Made by a program: the position numbers and the translations under genes. DNA of 21,246 nucleotides. Origin: Virgibacillus_O xinjiangensis. Lineage in GTDB: Bacteria > Bacillota > Bacilli > Bacillales > Amphibacillaceae. The stretch spans positions 1-21,246 of the forward strand of contig NZ_JBHRSA010000020.1 of assembly GCF_042643145.1 (NCBI RefSeq), in the 5' to 3' direction. Of this stretch, positions 14,447 to 20,341 are shown piece by piece. The stretch's first letter is position 1. The number at the start of each line of letters is the position of its first letter. The notes under the pieces are model-generated. The model was not told the origin of the DNA, made no database searches, and worked only from the letters and a program-made list of their open reading frames with translations.

Positions 14447-14920
14447 ATGCTTGAACAAAAATTGTCCGAACTAATCAGTCCTGAAGCTGTGATTAATTTT
14501 GAAACCGGGGCGATCAGAGCAAGCACGTTGGATTCCATCATTAATCTACTGCCATTTGAAATGGGCTTTTGTGATGCCGATGATATTTTCCGCTGGTATT
14601 CAAATAATCCAAACCGTGTGCATGGTCGCCGGAAGGAAGCGATTGGCCGCCACGTGCTTGAGCTTCACCCGAAAGTGGCTCACCACGTTGAAAAGTTGTT
14701 GAATGATTTCCATACAGGAAAACGCGATGAATGGGAATTTTGGTTCCCTAAGCGCAGTGGTGAATCTGGTCAGATTTACCAAAAATTCATGGCAGTACGT
14801 GATGAAAACGGAAGATACCTTGGCTGTATGGATGTGACTGTCAATCTCGACCTCTTCGAAGGAAAAGAAGGCAAAAACACCCCGGAAACCATTGACGAAT
14901 TTAAAGCTGTTAAGCCATGA
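14447..14920 (+). CDS. PAS-domain protein of the DUF438-associated type
   Basis: This 157-aa cytosolic protein is essentially one PAS sensor domain, about residues 30-140. It matches the pattern I know from the C-terminal part of DUF438/hemerythrin-like proteins: MGFCDADDIFRWYSNN, then RVHGRRKEAIGRHVLELHP, then VEKLLNDF.TGKRDEWEFWF, then KFMAVRDENGRYLGCMDVT. The DUF438 and HHE domains of the longer proteins are absent, so this is a stand-alone sensor module with no output domain. AAAGGAG lies about 9 bases before the ATG. It follows the cupin gene and may share its FNR-like promoter, suggesting a role when oxygen is low or nitrogen oxides are present (inference). Confidence 0.85.
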   Translation: MLEQKLSELISPEAVINFETGAIRASTLDSIINLLPFEMGFCDADDIFRWYSNNPNRVHGRRKEAIGRHVLELHPKVAHHVEKLLNDFHTGKRDEWEFWFPKRSGESGQIYQKFMAVRDENGRYLGCMDVTVNLDLFEGKEGKNTPETIDEFKAVKP

Positions 14921-14926
14921 TCATAA

Positions 14927-14977
14927 AGGGGATTTAACAATCAGTAGGCTCTCTTTCCCCTAATTGTTAAATCCCCT
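14927..14977. terminator. Long hairpin between convergent PAS and hydrolase genes
   Basis: A perfect 15-bp stem (14927-14941 with 14963-14977) encloses a 21-base loop. It lies 6 bp past the PAS stop and 15 bp past the stop of the convergent hydrolase gene. The T tracts are weak on both sides, but the position fits a bidirectional terminator. Confidence 0.65.
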
Positions 14978-14992
14978 ACCCTCTGCAGTTTC

Positions 14993-15838
14993 TCATACCC
15001 GCAATATAGGCAATGTACTGCACCGGAAAGATCCTCCAGATTTAATAATCTCCGAATAATCTATTTCGATGACTTCAAATCCCTTTTCCCGCATCTTCTC
15101 ATTCACCTTTTCATTAACCGGAAGGCTGAACACTGTGTTATTCCCTATACTCAATACATTGGTTCCTAATGTGAATTGTTCTTCTTCTGTAACTTCAATA
15201 AGCTCATATCTCGAGGAAAGAAGGTCGAGATCTTCTGTTGAAAGGGCATTTGGATAAATAAGAGCTACTTCTGGGGATAAAACATTAAACACGCAATCCA
15301 GGTGTAAATATTTTTCCGTAAAAGAAATGGCCTTCACATCAAATTGATACCCTAATAAATTCTTTAAATGATCAACAGCCGCTTCATTTGTACGATTGCT
15401 CAATCCGATATAAATCGTATCTCTATCAATGATGACATCGCCGCCTTCGATCTGATTGCCAATTAAATTGTAATAGGAGATCTCCTCATCTTCCAGCCAA
15501 ACTTTCAACACATTTTCTTCACCAATTCGGACATCATGTGCCATCTGAGCGACAAATATGGTTTGGCCAAGAGTAAAGCCGATATCACGCGTGAAAACTT
15601 GTTCTGGATATTTTTTATGGTAAGGGAGCAATATGGTTTCCACACCATACTCATTCAATTTCCGTACGAACTCCCGATGCTGTTCTAATGCACGTTCAAT
15701 ATGTAACCCTTCTTCATAAAATTCCTTTTGGGTTTCATTGATCACCTGCCGGATAGCCATATATTGAGGCTGACACAAAATGACTCTCTTCAGCACATCG
15801 AATTCGCTGAAGCAGCTTGTTGTACTATTTAATTGCAT
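14993..15838 (-). CDS. Amidinotransferase-fold hydrolase (DDAH / arginine deiminase family)
   Basis: This 281-aa pentein-fold enzyme has the family catalytic set: TRDIGF with Asp85, IEGGD with Glu131, HLD with His179/Asp181, and the nucleophile Cys273 in SGGSFRCSTLP near the C-terminus. The HLD...C pairing is typical of guanidine-modifying hydrolases (dimethylarginine dimethylaminohydrolase, arginine deiminase). At this length it is closer to DDAH-like proteins than to the 400-residue ArcA. It likely hydrolyses a guanidino compound, such as arginine or methylarginine, to a ureido product in the cytosol. AGGAGG lies 8 bases before the ATG. There is no arginine operon around it; the gene is alone, convergent with the PAS gene. 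The exact substrate is open. Confidence 0.88.
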   Translation of the reverse strand: MQLNSTTSCFSEFDVLKRVILCQPQYMAIRQVINETQKEFYEEGLHIERALEQHREFVRKLNEYGVETILLPYHKKYPEQVFTRDIGFTLGQTIFVAQMAHDVRIGEENVLKVWLEDEEISYYNLIGNQIEGGDVIIDRDTIYIGLSNRTNEAAVDHLKNLLGYQFDVKAISFTEKYLHLDCVFNVLSPEVALIYPNALSTEDLDLLSSRYELIEVTEEEQFTLGTNVLSIGNNTVFSLPVNEKVNEKMREKGFEVIEIDYSEIIKSGGSFRCSTLPILRV

Positions 15839-16178
15839 GACGTATTTCCTCCTGCTGTTTATGTGTTGTGTTTAGTATGCGCTGTAAATAAAGAACCTAG
15901 AACAGTTTTCCTCTGGTGGCACAGAGTCATGTTCCTTTTCCAGATGTCCCGCCTTCCTCAATGTTCTATCGGTACCTCTTTCGCCTAACATTACTAACAC
16001 TACATATATTCCACGTTTCCACGCTGTTAATCCGGTAATGCCCCAAAAGAATGGACTGTTGTTATGTAATCATATAGACCAGACGATGTCCCTCGAAGAA
16101 TTGTTTGGAAAAAGCAAGATGCTAGGCAGCTGACAGGAGAAGGCTCTTTCCCCTCTACTACAAAAAAACATCTCTCAT
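15839..16178. other. Intergenic region without a recognisable gene
   Basis: I see no ORF with a ribosome site, no strong hairpin and no repeat copy in this stretch between two divergent genes. Confidence 0.4.
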
Positions 16179-16206
16179 ATTACAAGTGATTATCAAACCT
16201 ATTACA
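16179..16206 (-). promoter_or_regulatory. WalR-like box array upstream of the LysM-3D gene
   Basis: On the plus strand three hexamers ATTACA, TTATCA, ATTACA are separated by exactly 5 bases each. Read on the minus strand they are TGTAAT-N5-TGATAA-N5-TGTAAT, that is two overlapping copies of the WalR consensus TGTWAH-N5-TGTWAH with one mismatch in the shared middle unit. The array ends 66 bp before the ATG. WalR is known to control YocH-type wall proteins in B. subtilis, which fits the gene downstream. Confidence 0.5.
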
Positions 16207-16272
16207 CCCCTAAAATAAGACTGTTGGAATTCCGAATAATATTACGAAAACATATTTGGAGGGTTCTTTTTT

Positions 16273-16794
16273 ATGAAGTATATTATTCTAGTAACATTAT
16301 TAACAGCTGGACTGTTCCTGTTACCTGATGCAACATCTGCTCACGGTAAATATACAGTTCAACCAGGAGACGTATTATCAAAGATTTCTATGAATCATAA
16401 GGTGGAAATCGATACATTACTCGCTTCCAATCCTTCTATAGAAGATCCAGATACCATTTTTCCTGGACAAACTATAACGCTACCGGGTGGAAACGGACAA
16501 CAGTTTACAGTTACTGCGTATACAGCGGGGTATGAGTCAACCGGGAAACGGCCAGGTGATCCTGCTTACGGTGTTACCGCATCAGGCACCACAGTAAAGG
16601 AAGGTCAAACAATAGCATGCCCGCCGTCAATTTCTTTTGGAACTACCATACATATTCCAGCCCTAGGCGAGACATATACTTGTGAAGATCGTGGAGGTGC
16701 GATTACAGATGGGCGATTAGATGTATATATTGCAGATGTGAACCAAGCTCTAGCGTTCGGAGTAAAAGAATTGCAAGCACATATCTTAAATTAA
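16273..16794 (+). CDS. Secreted LysM-3D cell-wall protein (YocH-like)
   Basis: The 173-aa precursor has a signal peptide (MKYIILVTLLTAGLFLLPD, cleavage near TSA-HG). One LysM peptidoglycan-binding module follows (about 27-70: YTVQPGDVLSKIS...PGQTITLP), then a 3D domain (about 78-172) with VTAYTAG, GVTASGTTVKEGQTIA, FGTTIHIP, CEDRGGAI and RLDVYIADV. 3D domains have the double-psi beta-barrel of MltA-like lytic transglycosylases, with conserved Asp at the active site; DRGG and RLD are intact. It probably cleaves or remodels peptidoglycan outside the cell. It is shorter than B. subtilis YocH, which I recall as having two LysM units. Two Cys (IACPP and TYTCEDRGG) could form a disulfide. GGAGGG precedes the ATG, and WalR-like boxes lie upstream. 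Confidence 0.93.
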   Translation: MKYIILVTLLTAGLFLLPDATSAHGKYTVQPGDVLSKISMNHKVEIDTLLASNPSIEDPDTIFPGQTITLPGGNGQQFTVTAYTAGYESTGKRPGDPAYGVTASGTTVKEGQTIACPPSISFGTTIHIPALGETYTCEDRGGAITDGRLDVYIADVNQALAFGVKELQAHILN

Positions 16795-16894
16795 CTTAAG
16801 TACATGAAAGATATATAATAAGCAGTCACCCGTGGTGATGTTTGCGTGAAACCGCACACTATCGTTGGGTATTATTTTTCAAAATCCAGGCCAT

Positions 16895-16933
16895 AAAGGG
16901 GGATCATATGATGTATCATATGATCCCCCTTTT
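16895..16933 (+). terminator. Strong 17-bp hairpin after the LysM-3D gene
   Basis: Bases 16895-16911 pair perfectly with 16916-16932 around TGTA and run into TTTT on the plus strand. It includes GGGGGATCATATGA, and with three T residues on the other side it could terminate both convergent genes. About 100 bp separate it from the LysM-3D stop codon. Confidence 0.85.
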
Positions 16934-16974
16934 ATCTCTTGTTATGAAATGCACCCTTTAATACAATAAACGAA

Positions 16975-17223
16975 CTACGCCATTAGATAATCAAAAATAA
17001 TACCAAAAACGATGATCGCAACACCGATTGTAAAATGAATCTTTCTATTATTCACATCTGTTTTCTCTAAAATAGTAAATATAATACCAATGAGACCGAT
17101 AAATACAGCACTTCTTATAAAGTACGGAATGTTTACAAAAGAGGGGTTTGGTAGCTTTTGAACAAATCCCGAAATAACTCCTATAACCCCCAATAATAGA
17201 GGTATTCTTAATTTCCAATACAC
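16975..17223 (-). CDS. Small three-helix membrane protein (82 aa)
   Basis: Three hydrophobic segments (about residues 6-20, 33-52 and 62-80) are linked by short polar loops, one being EKTDVNNRKIH. The family is not recognised. The only available start is a GTG at 17223, directly preceded by an in-frame stop, and its ribosome site is poor (AAAGG 13 bases away). The start is therefore doubtful and the ORF may be a 5'-truncated gene. It is the last gene of the minus-strand run before the strong hairpin at 16895-16933. Confidence 0.5.
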   Translation of the reverse strand: MYWKLRIPLLLGVIGVISGFVQKLPNPSFVNIPYFIRSAVFIGLIGIIFTILEKTDVNNRKIHFTIGVAIIVFGIIFDYLMA

Positions 17224-17471
17224 TCAACTCAACTGCCTTTCATTATTGCCATATGTTCTTTATAAAAATGATAGTGCAATGACGCCGATCATTATGCCAT
17301 CCGTTCATGCACCGATTAGACCAACCATTCAAACAAATGTCGTAAATTTAATTTCATCATCATTCTTCACCTTCTATTAAAAGCACTTTATGAACCTGCT
17401 CTATATGAAAATAGGAGTAGTCATAACGACAACTCCTCATTTTCCTGGTCACAATATCTTCATGAAATAGA
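17224..17471 (-). other. Gap with a possible decayed small membrane-protein ORF
   Basis: On the minus strand an ATG near 17367, preceded by GGTG, opens MMKLNLRHLFEWLV and then stops. The next frame continues with VGLIGA, a TGA, then TDGIMIGVIALSFL and a stop (to about 17267). Read together, with one frameshift and one stop, it looks like a degraded one-helix protein. Low confidence. The remainder shows nothing. Confidence 0.25.
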
Positions 17472-17729
17472 TTATTTGGTGCTGTCAGCCTTATTTGAAA
17501 TCATCCTTGGAATAAAATAAGCAATAGTTACTGAAACAAAAGCAATGAGCAATGTCAGGAAATCGGAATGATCACTCCTAATAACAGTTTCTCGGGGTAG
17601 AGTAGCACTCGAATTCCAAGCGTCTGATGGATCAGGGGTATACATAAACGTTAAAAGCAGTCCGGATAAAAACTGGAATAAAGAAAATAATAATAAAAAA
17701 CTGCCAGCAAAGATCATATATTTTTTCAA
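17472..17729 (-). CDS. Small two-helix membrane protein (85 aa)
   Basis: Start is a TTG at 17729, chosen because GAAGGTGG lies 5 bases upstream. The longer frame to 17804 overlaps the preceding gene and has no site. The protein opens with KKYMIFAGSFLLLFSLFQF, giving one helix at about residues 5-27. A polar, probably extracytoplasmic loop follows (DPSDAWNSSATLPRETVIRSDHSD), then a second helix (about 59-74) and a charged tail. No family recognised. It follows the next gene by 34 bp and is probably cotranscribed with it and fosB. Confidence 0.65.
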   Translation of the reverse strand: MKKYMIFAGSFLLLFSLFQFLSGLLLTFMYTPDPSDAWNSSATLPRETVIRSDHSDFLTLLIAFVSVTIAYFIPRMISNKADSTK

Positions 17730-17763
17730 TGTAGCCACCTTCTCTCTATTGTAAGCTCTTACT

Positions 17764-17970
17764 CTAAAATCTATTTCTGGTTTGAATGGCTCGCTTAATA
17801 TCAAAAACTCCTATCGTTCCACAAACTAATACACCTAGACCTAAAATACCTGTAAGGACCCAATTATTACCCCAACTATTGATTAAACTAATGAAACAAG
17901 TTGATGCAACAACTAAAGCTGCATATTTCTCTCTCCATTTTTCTAATTTTGAGGGGTTACCTTTATCCAA
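17764..17970 (-). CDS. Small membrane protein (68-73 aa)
   Basis: A charged N-terminal segment (DKGNPSKLEKWREKYA) is followed by two hydrophobic helices (about residues 18-34 and 37-55) and a basic C-terminus, DIKRAIQTRNRF. No family is recognised. I prefer the TTG at 17970, which has GGAG nine bases upstream; the ATG at 17985 has no ribosome site but cannot be excluded. It lies 56 bp after fosB on the same strand and 34 bp before another small membrane-protein gene, suggesting a shared transcript. Confidence 0.55.
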   Translation of the reverse strand: MDKGNPSKLEKWREKYAALVVASTCFISLINSWGNNWVLTGILGLGVLVCGTIGVFDIKRAIQTRNRF

Positions 17971-18026
17971 GGTAATCAACTCCATGTTTGATTTAAAACA
18001 ACCGGTTCGATTATGAAGGAATGCTA

Positions 18027-18449
18027 CTAATCGAAAAACTCCATATGTGGCTTTTCTTGTTTATAGTAATCCAATCTATCTTGTAGCGTTCCTGTATGGA
18101 ACTCAAACTTATGACCGTCTGGATCAGTAAAGTACACAGATTTTTTATCTCGGTCATCTCGCGGACGGCCTGTTAATATGTTTACATTCAAATCCTTTAG
18201 TTTATTGTACATTTTATCAAACTCAGTGTCTTCAATGGAAAATGCTATATGTGTGTATGATTGGCTTATTTCATTACGAGGTATGCCTTTTTCAACATTC
18301 AGAGCGAGCCACATTCCATTCAAATCAAAATATGCGGTGTTTCTGCCTTTAACTAACAACTTAGCATCAAAAACACTCCGGTAAAACTCAATGGAACTAT
18401 TTAAGTCAGATACTGAAAATAAAAAATGATTTAGCCCTTTGATCGACAC
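18027..18449 (-). CDS. fosB: FosB-type metallothiol transferase (fosfomycin resistance)
   Basis: The 140-aa vicinal-oxygen-chelate enzyme opens the epoxide of fosfomycin with bacillithiol (or cysteine) using a divalent metal. Sequence and length match FosB closely: SIEFYRSVF, NTAYFDLNGMWLALN, SYTHIAF, RDDRDKKSVYFTDPDGHKFEFHTGTLQDRLDYYK. Metal ligands are His8, His67 and Glu116, each one residue later than in B. cereus FosB as I recall it. The Cys next to the first ligand in the S. aureus and B. cereus proteins is not present here (HFL). Start is a GTG at 18449 with GGGGTGA five bases upstream. It sits inside a run of small membrane and lipoprotein genes, with no transposase nearby, so it looks like a chromosomal intrinsic gene. 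Confidence 0.94.
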   Translation of the reverse strand: MSIKGLNHFLFSVSDLNSSIEFYRSVFDAKLLVKGRNTAYFDLNGMWLALNVEKGIPRNEISQSYTHIAFSIEDTEFDKMYNKLKDLNVNILTGRPRDDRDKKSVYFTDPDGHKFEFHTGTLQDRLDYYKQEKPHMEFFD

Positions 18450-18490
18450 GGTATCACCCCGACTTTATTAATTGAACAGAGTAATTGTAA

Positions 18491-18661
18491 TTAGCTTTTC
18501 TTTTCATTTTCAAGTTCATCGACCCTCTTTCTAAGATTTGAAATTTCTTCTTTTAAATCATCAGTTGGACTTTTTATTCTATGAGTTACTCCTTTAATAA
18601 TCGCTATTATAGCTAGAATAAAAACTATGAATCCTGCAATAAACATAAGTATTATTTCCAT
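18491..18661 (-). CDS. 56-aa protein with one membrane helix and a coiled coil
   Basis: This 56-residue ORF reads MEIILMFIAGFIVFILAIIAI, a single transmembrane helix (residues 3-22), then a basic stretch, then a heptad-patterned tail, DDLKEEISNLRKRVDELENEKKS, likely a coiled coil. The layout resembles DUF4083-like or PspB-like small membrane proteins, but I claim no family. AAGGGGTGA lies seven bases before the ATG at 18661. It lies 41 bp upstream of fosB and 50 bp downstream of a lipoprotein gene on the same strand. Confidence 0.75.
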   Translation of the reverse strand: MEIILMFIAGFIVFILAIIAIIKGVTHRIKSPTDDLKEEISNLRKRVDELENEKKS

Positions 18662-18688
18662 GAAAATTCACCCCTTACTGAAGACCCT

Positions 18689-18706
18689 CACCCGTTTGTT
18701 TAATAA
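18689..18706 (+). repeat. Short dispersed repeat, copy D
   Basis: CACCCGTTTGTTTAATAA lies 5 bp past the stop codon of the lipoprotein gene. It matches copy A (581-598) at 16 of 18 bases, and A sits 3 bp past a stop codon in the same orientation relative to its gene. Confidence 0.45.
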
Positions 18707-18711
18707 AAAGC

Positions 18712-19050
18712 TTACTCTTTTGCTTCTTTTAAAAAATCAATTGCTTCATCAACATTATATGTTTTGAATTCCAATCTTTTCATTTCCCCACCACCAGTTT
18801 CAAAAATAAATACCGCTGGTGCTCTTTCAATTTCATTTTCAGGATACTTTTCATTAGCAACTTCCAAACTGGTGAGATATTCCAATTCCAAAACTGGGTT
18901 CCCAGCGAATTCTCCAAACTTATCACTTATATTTTCATCTCCTTGTACAACAAGTACATAATATTTTTCATTGTTACTTTGGTCAGATGAACACCCTATA
19001 ACTCCAAACAGCATTAAAAATATCGAAATAAATAATAACCACCGTTTCAT
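18712..19050 (-). CDS. Small lipoprotein, possibly with a thioredoxin-like fold
   Basis: The 112-aa precursor starts MKRWLLFISIFLMLFGVIGC, with the lipobox and lipidated Cys at residue 20, then a Ser/Asn linker. The mature part has beta strands (KYYVLVVQ; PAVFIFETGG) and a C-terminal helix (VDEAIDFLKEAKE). The Ala-Pro before VFIFE looks like the cis-proline turn of thioredoxin folds, but there is no CxxC, so a redox role is unlikely. AGAGGTGA lies seven bases before the ATG. It is bracketed by same-orientation repeat copies D (after the stop) and E (before the start), like the gene at 602-919. It may lead the transcript that reaches fosB. Confidence 0.85.
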   Translation of the reverse strand: MKRWLLFISIFLMLFGVIGCSSDQSNNEKYYVLVVQGDENISDKFGEFAGNPVLELEYLTSLEVANEKYPENEIERAPAVFIFETGGGEMKRLEFKTYNVDEAIDFLKEAKE

Positions 19051-19099
19051 AAAATATCACCTCTAAACCTAATATGATTCAAATCTTTGTTATTCAGCT

Positions 19100-19131
19100 C
19101 CTGCCCTGTTACTTTAAGTACATTCCTTCAC
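19100..19131 (+). repeat. Short dispersed repeat, copy E
   Basis: Starts CCTGCCCTGTTACTTTAAG and matches copy B (956-987) at 25 of 32 bases without gaps. It lies 49 bp before the lipoprotein start codon. The TTCAGCT just before it also matches the TTCAGCT before copy A, linking the two motif types into one family. Confidence 0.5.
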
Positions 19132-19188
19132 AAATTCAGCACATGTAGATGTCGAATTAAATAACAGTATATTTGTACTGTGCAGCAA
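19114..19188 (-). CDS. Possible 24-aa peptide or gene remnant ending in the repeat
   Basis: A TTG at 19188 follows an excellent AAAGGAGG by 5-6 bases and opens 24 codons: LHSTNILLFNSTSTCAEFVKECT. Its last codons fall inside repeat copy E, so it may be a gene truncated by the repeat rather than a real peptide. Homology unknown. Confidence 0.3.
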   Translation of the reverse strand: MLHSTNILLFNSTSTCAEFVKECT

Positions 19189-19226
19189 TTTTTCCTCCTT
19201 TCTTGCATCTTCATATTCGCACAATT

Positions 19227-19258
19227 TAAAAATAGCTAAGAGCTACTCTCTCAGCTAT
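19227..19258 (-). terminator. Orphan hairpin with T run
   Basis: ATAGCT-AGAG pairs with CTCT-AGCTAT (10 bp with one mismatch) and runs into TTTTT on the minus strand. No intact gene lies upstream on that strand within 300 bp. It is followed 40 bp later by a strong ribosome site at about 19190-19200, so it may be an attenuator or the end of a decayed gene. Confidence 0.5.
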
Positions 19259-19560
19259 CCCTATTCTCGTTACATGTGATTTTTGGAAGAGCTAGACAGG
19301 ATTCTCTGCTCCCTAATTGTAACAATTGTAAATAGCAAGCAGACGATCCGTCCCCTTGCTTCGTTTCTAGCGACTTACATAACCGTGAAATAATAGAATA
19401 CAGTGCTGGTCCTAACAAGGATGCATCACTGGTTCAACGTGCATTCGCAACTGTTCCATATAAACTTAACGTCTGGAGTTATTTCCACTGATTGGGGAAG
19501 TGAATGCCAACGTTCTAAAAGTTAGCTGAATGTCTTTGAATTAACTTACCTTTAATAATA
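19259..19560. other. Gene-free stretch around the REP-like element
   Basis: Apart from the REP-like hairpin I see no supported gene. A plus-strand ATG frame near 19421 (34 codons) lacks a properly spaced ribosome site and resembles nothing known to me. Confidence 0.35.
19334..19360. repeat. REP-like palindromic element
   Basis: AGCAAG (19334-19339) pairs with CTTGCT (19355-19360). Inside, GACG and CGTC pair around a 3-base loop, and the minus strand reads GGGGACGG. This matches REP elements I know from Bacilli genomes that are associated with IS200-like (RAYT) transposases. No transposase is present, so it is a solo element. Confidence 0.5.
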
Positions 19561-19564
19561 ATCA

Positions 19565-19597
19565 AACTCCCAAAAATTCAGGATACTTTTGGGAGTT
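19565..19597 (-). terminator. Terminator of the CarD gene
   Basis: An 11-bp perfect stem (19565-19575 with 19587-19597) lies 25 bp past the CarD stop codon. The following tract on the minus strand is T-rich but interrupted. Confidence 0.7.
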
Positions 19598-19621
19598 GTT
19601 ATACATTACCTATAATTAACC

Positions 19622-20083
19622 TTAACAGAAAATTTCTATTTGATTTTTAGTGATCCCTTTAATCAATCTCAGTTCACTAATCAAAAATTCATGTGCGTTA
19701 TCAAACAATTTTTTTTCGCTTGTATTAAGCGCTTTCTCTTTCTTCATACGCATTAAATCACGTACAACTTCAGCACCTTCTTGTATTTTACCTGTTTTTA
19801 TTTTGTCCGTGTTTACTTTATACCTTTGTTTCCACGGCAGTAATCTATCTGATTCTCCATGCTGAAAAATGTGTATGATGTGTTTTAATGCAGTTATGTC
19901 AGTAACTGGGCGTATACTCGAACTCAATATTTTACCCGTTGGAATCATCACTTGCATATTACTGATTAACATTTTTATGACATAATACTGTTGTTTTTCC
20001 CCTGAGATTTCCTTTTCTTCTATGGCTTTAATTATTCCTACTCCGTGCATTGGATAAACAATGTTATCGCCAACTTGAAACAA
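19622..20083 (-). CDS. CarD-family transcription regulator (YdeB-like)
   Basis: The 153-aa protein opens with a CarD/TRCF RNA-polymerase-interacting domain (about residues 1-60: FQVGDNIVYPMHGVGIIKAIEEKEISGEKQQYYVIKM), then a helical DNA-binding domain (about 70-153) with LPWKQRYKVNTDKIKTG and a C-terminal KGITKNQIE. It is very close to what I recall of B. subtilis YdeB, including length. CarD proteins bind the beta subunit and steady open complexes at sigma-A promoters. I choose TTG at 20083 because GGAGG lies 8 bases upstream. The ATG at 20098 lies inside that site, and longer frames lack one. The gene is monocistronic, with its own terminator. Confidence 0.93.
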   Translation of the reverse strand: MFQVGDNIVYPMHGVGIIKAIEEKEISGEKQQYYVIKMLISNMQVMIPTGKILSSSIRPVTDITALKHIIHIFQHGESDRLLPWKQRYKVNTDKIKTGKIQEGAEVVRDLMRMKKEKALNTSEKKLFDNAHEFLISELRLIKGITKNQIEIFC

Positions 20084-20255
20084 AAAATCCACCTCCATAT
20101 ATGGTAACCTTATTAAGCTTAACACATATGTTGTTTTTATCAAAATTATTATAATACCATAAATTATTTTTCGGAGTCAACTAATTTTCTTCAAAAACAA
20201 AAAATAGGGTCGTATCGGGTTACCTATAAAATAAGGTTAATTTTTCCCTTGTGGT

Positions 20256-20332
20256 GCTAAACTGCTCCATTAGAAAATACCTTCTACGTAAAATAGCGTT
20301 AATCCTTCTTGAATTAACGGACCCGCTAATGC
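20256..20332. repeat. Dispersed repeat, copy C with imperfect inverted arms
   Basis: The minus strand at 20296-20332 contains CCGTTAATTCAAGAAGGATTA, cut here as CCGTTA-ATTCAAGAAGGA-TTA. This matches the core of copies A and B and ends 10 bp from the stop codon of the 47-aa ORF. It is itself partly palindromic (CGTTAAT with ATTAACG). The stretch 20256-20290 (GCTAAACTGCTCCATTAG, then CCTTCT) looks like the other arm of the same element. Confidence 0.4.
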
Positions 20333-20341
20333 AAAAAAATG

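Noticed and set aside
11879..17352. About 25 bases of similarity (ATGGTTGGTC core) between the region after the transporter stop and the gap at 17316-17352
   Set aside because: The match needs gaps and the core is only 10 bases; chance is a sufficient explanation.
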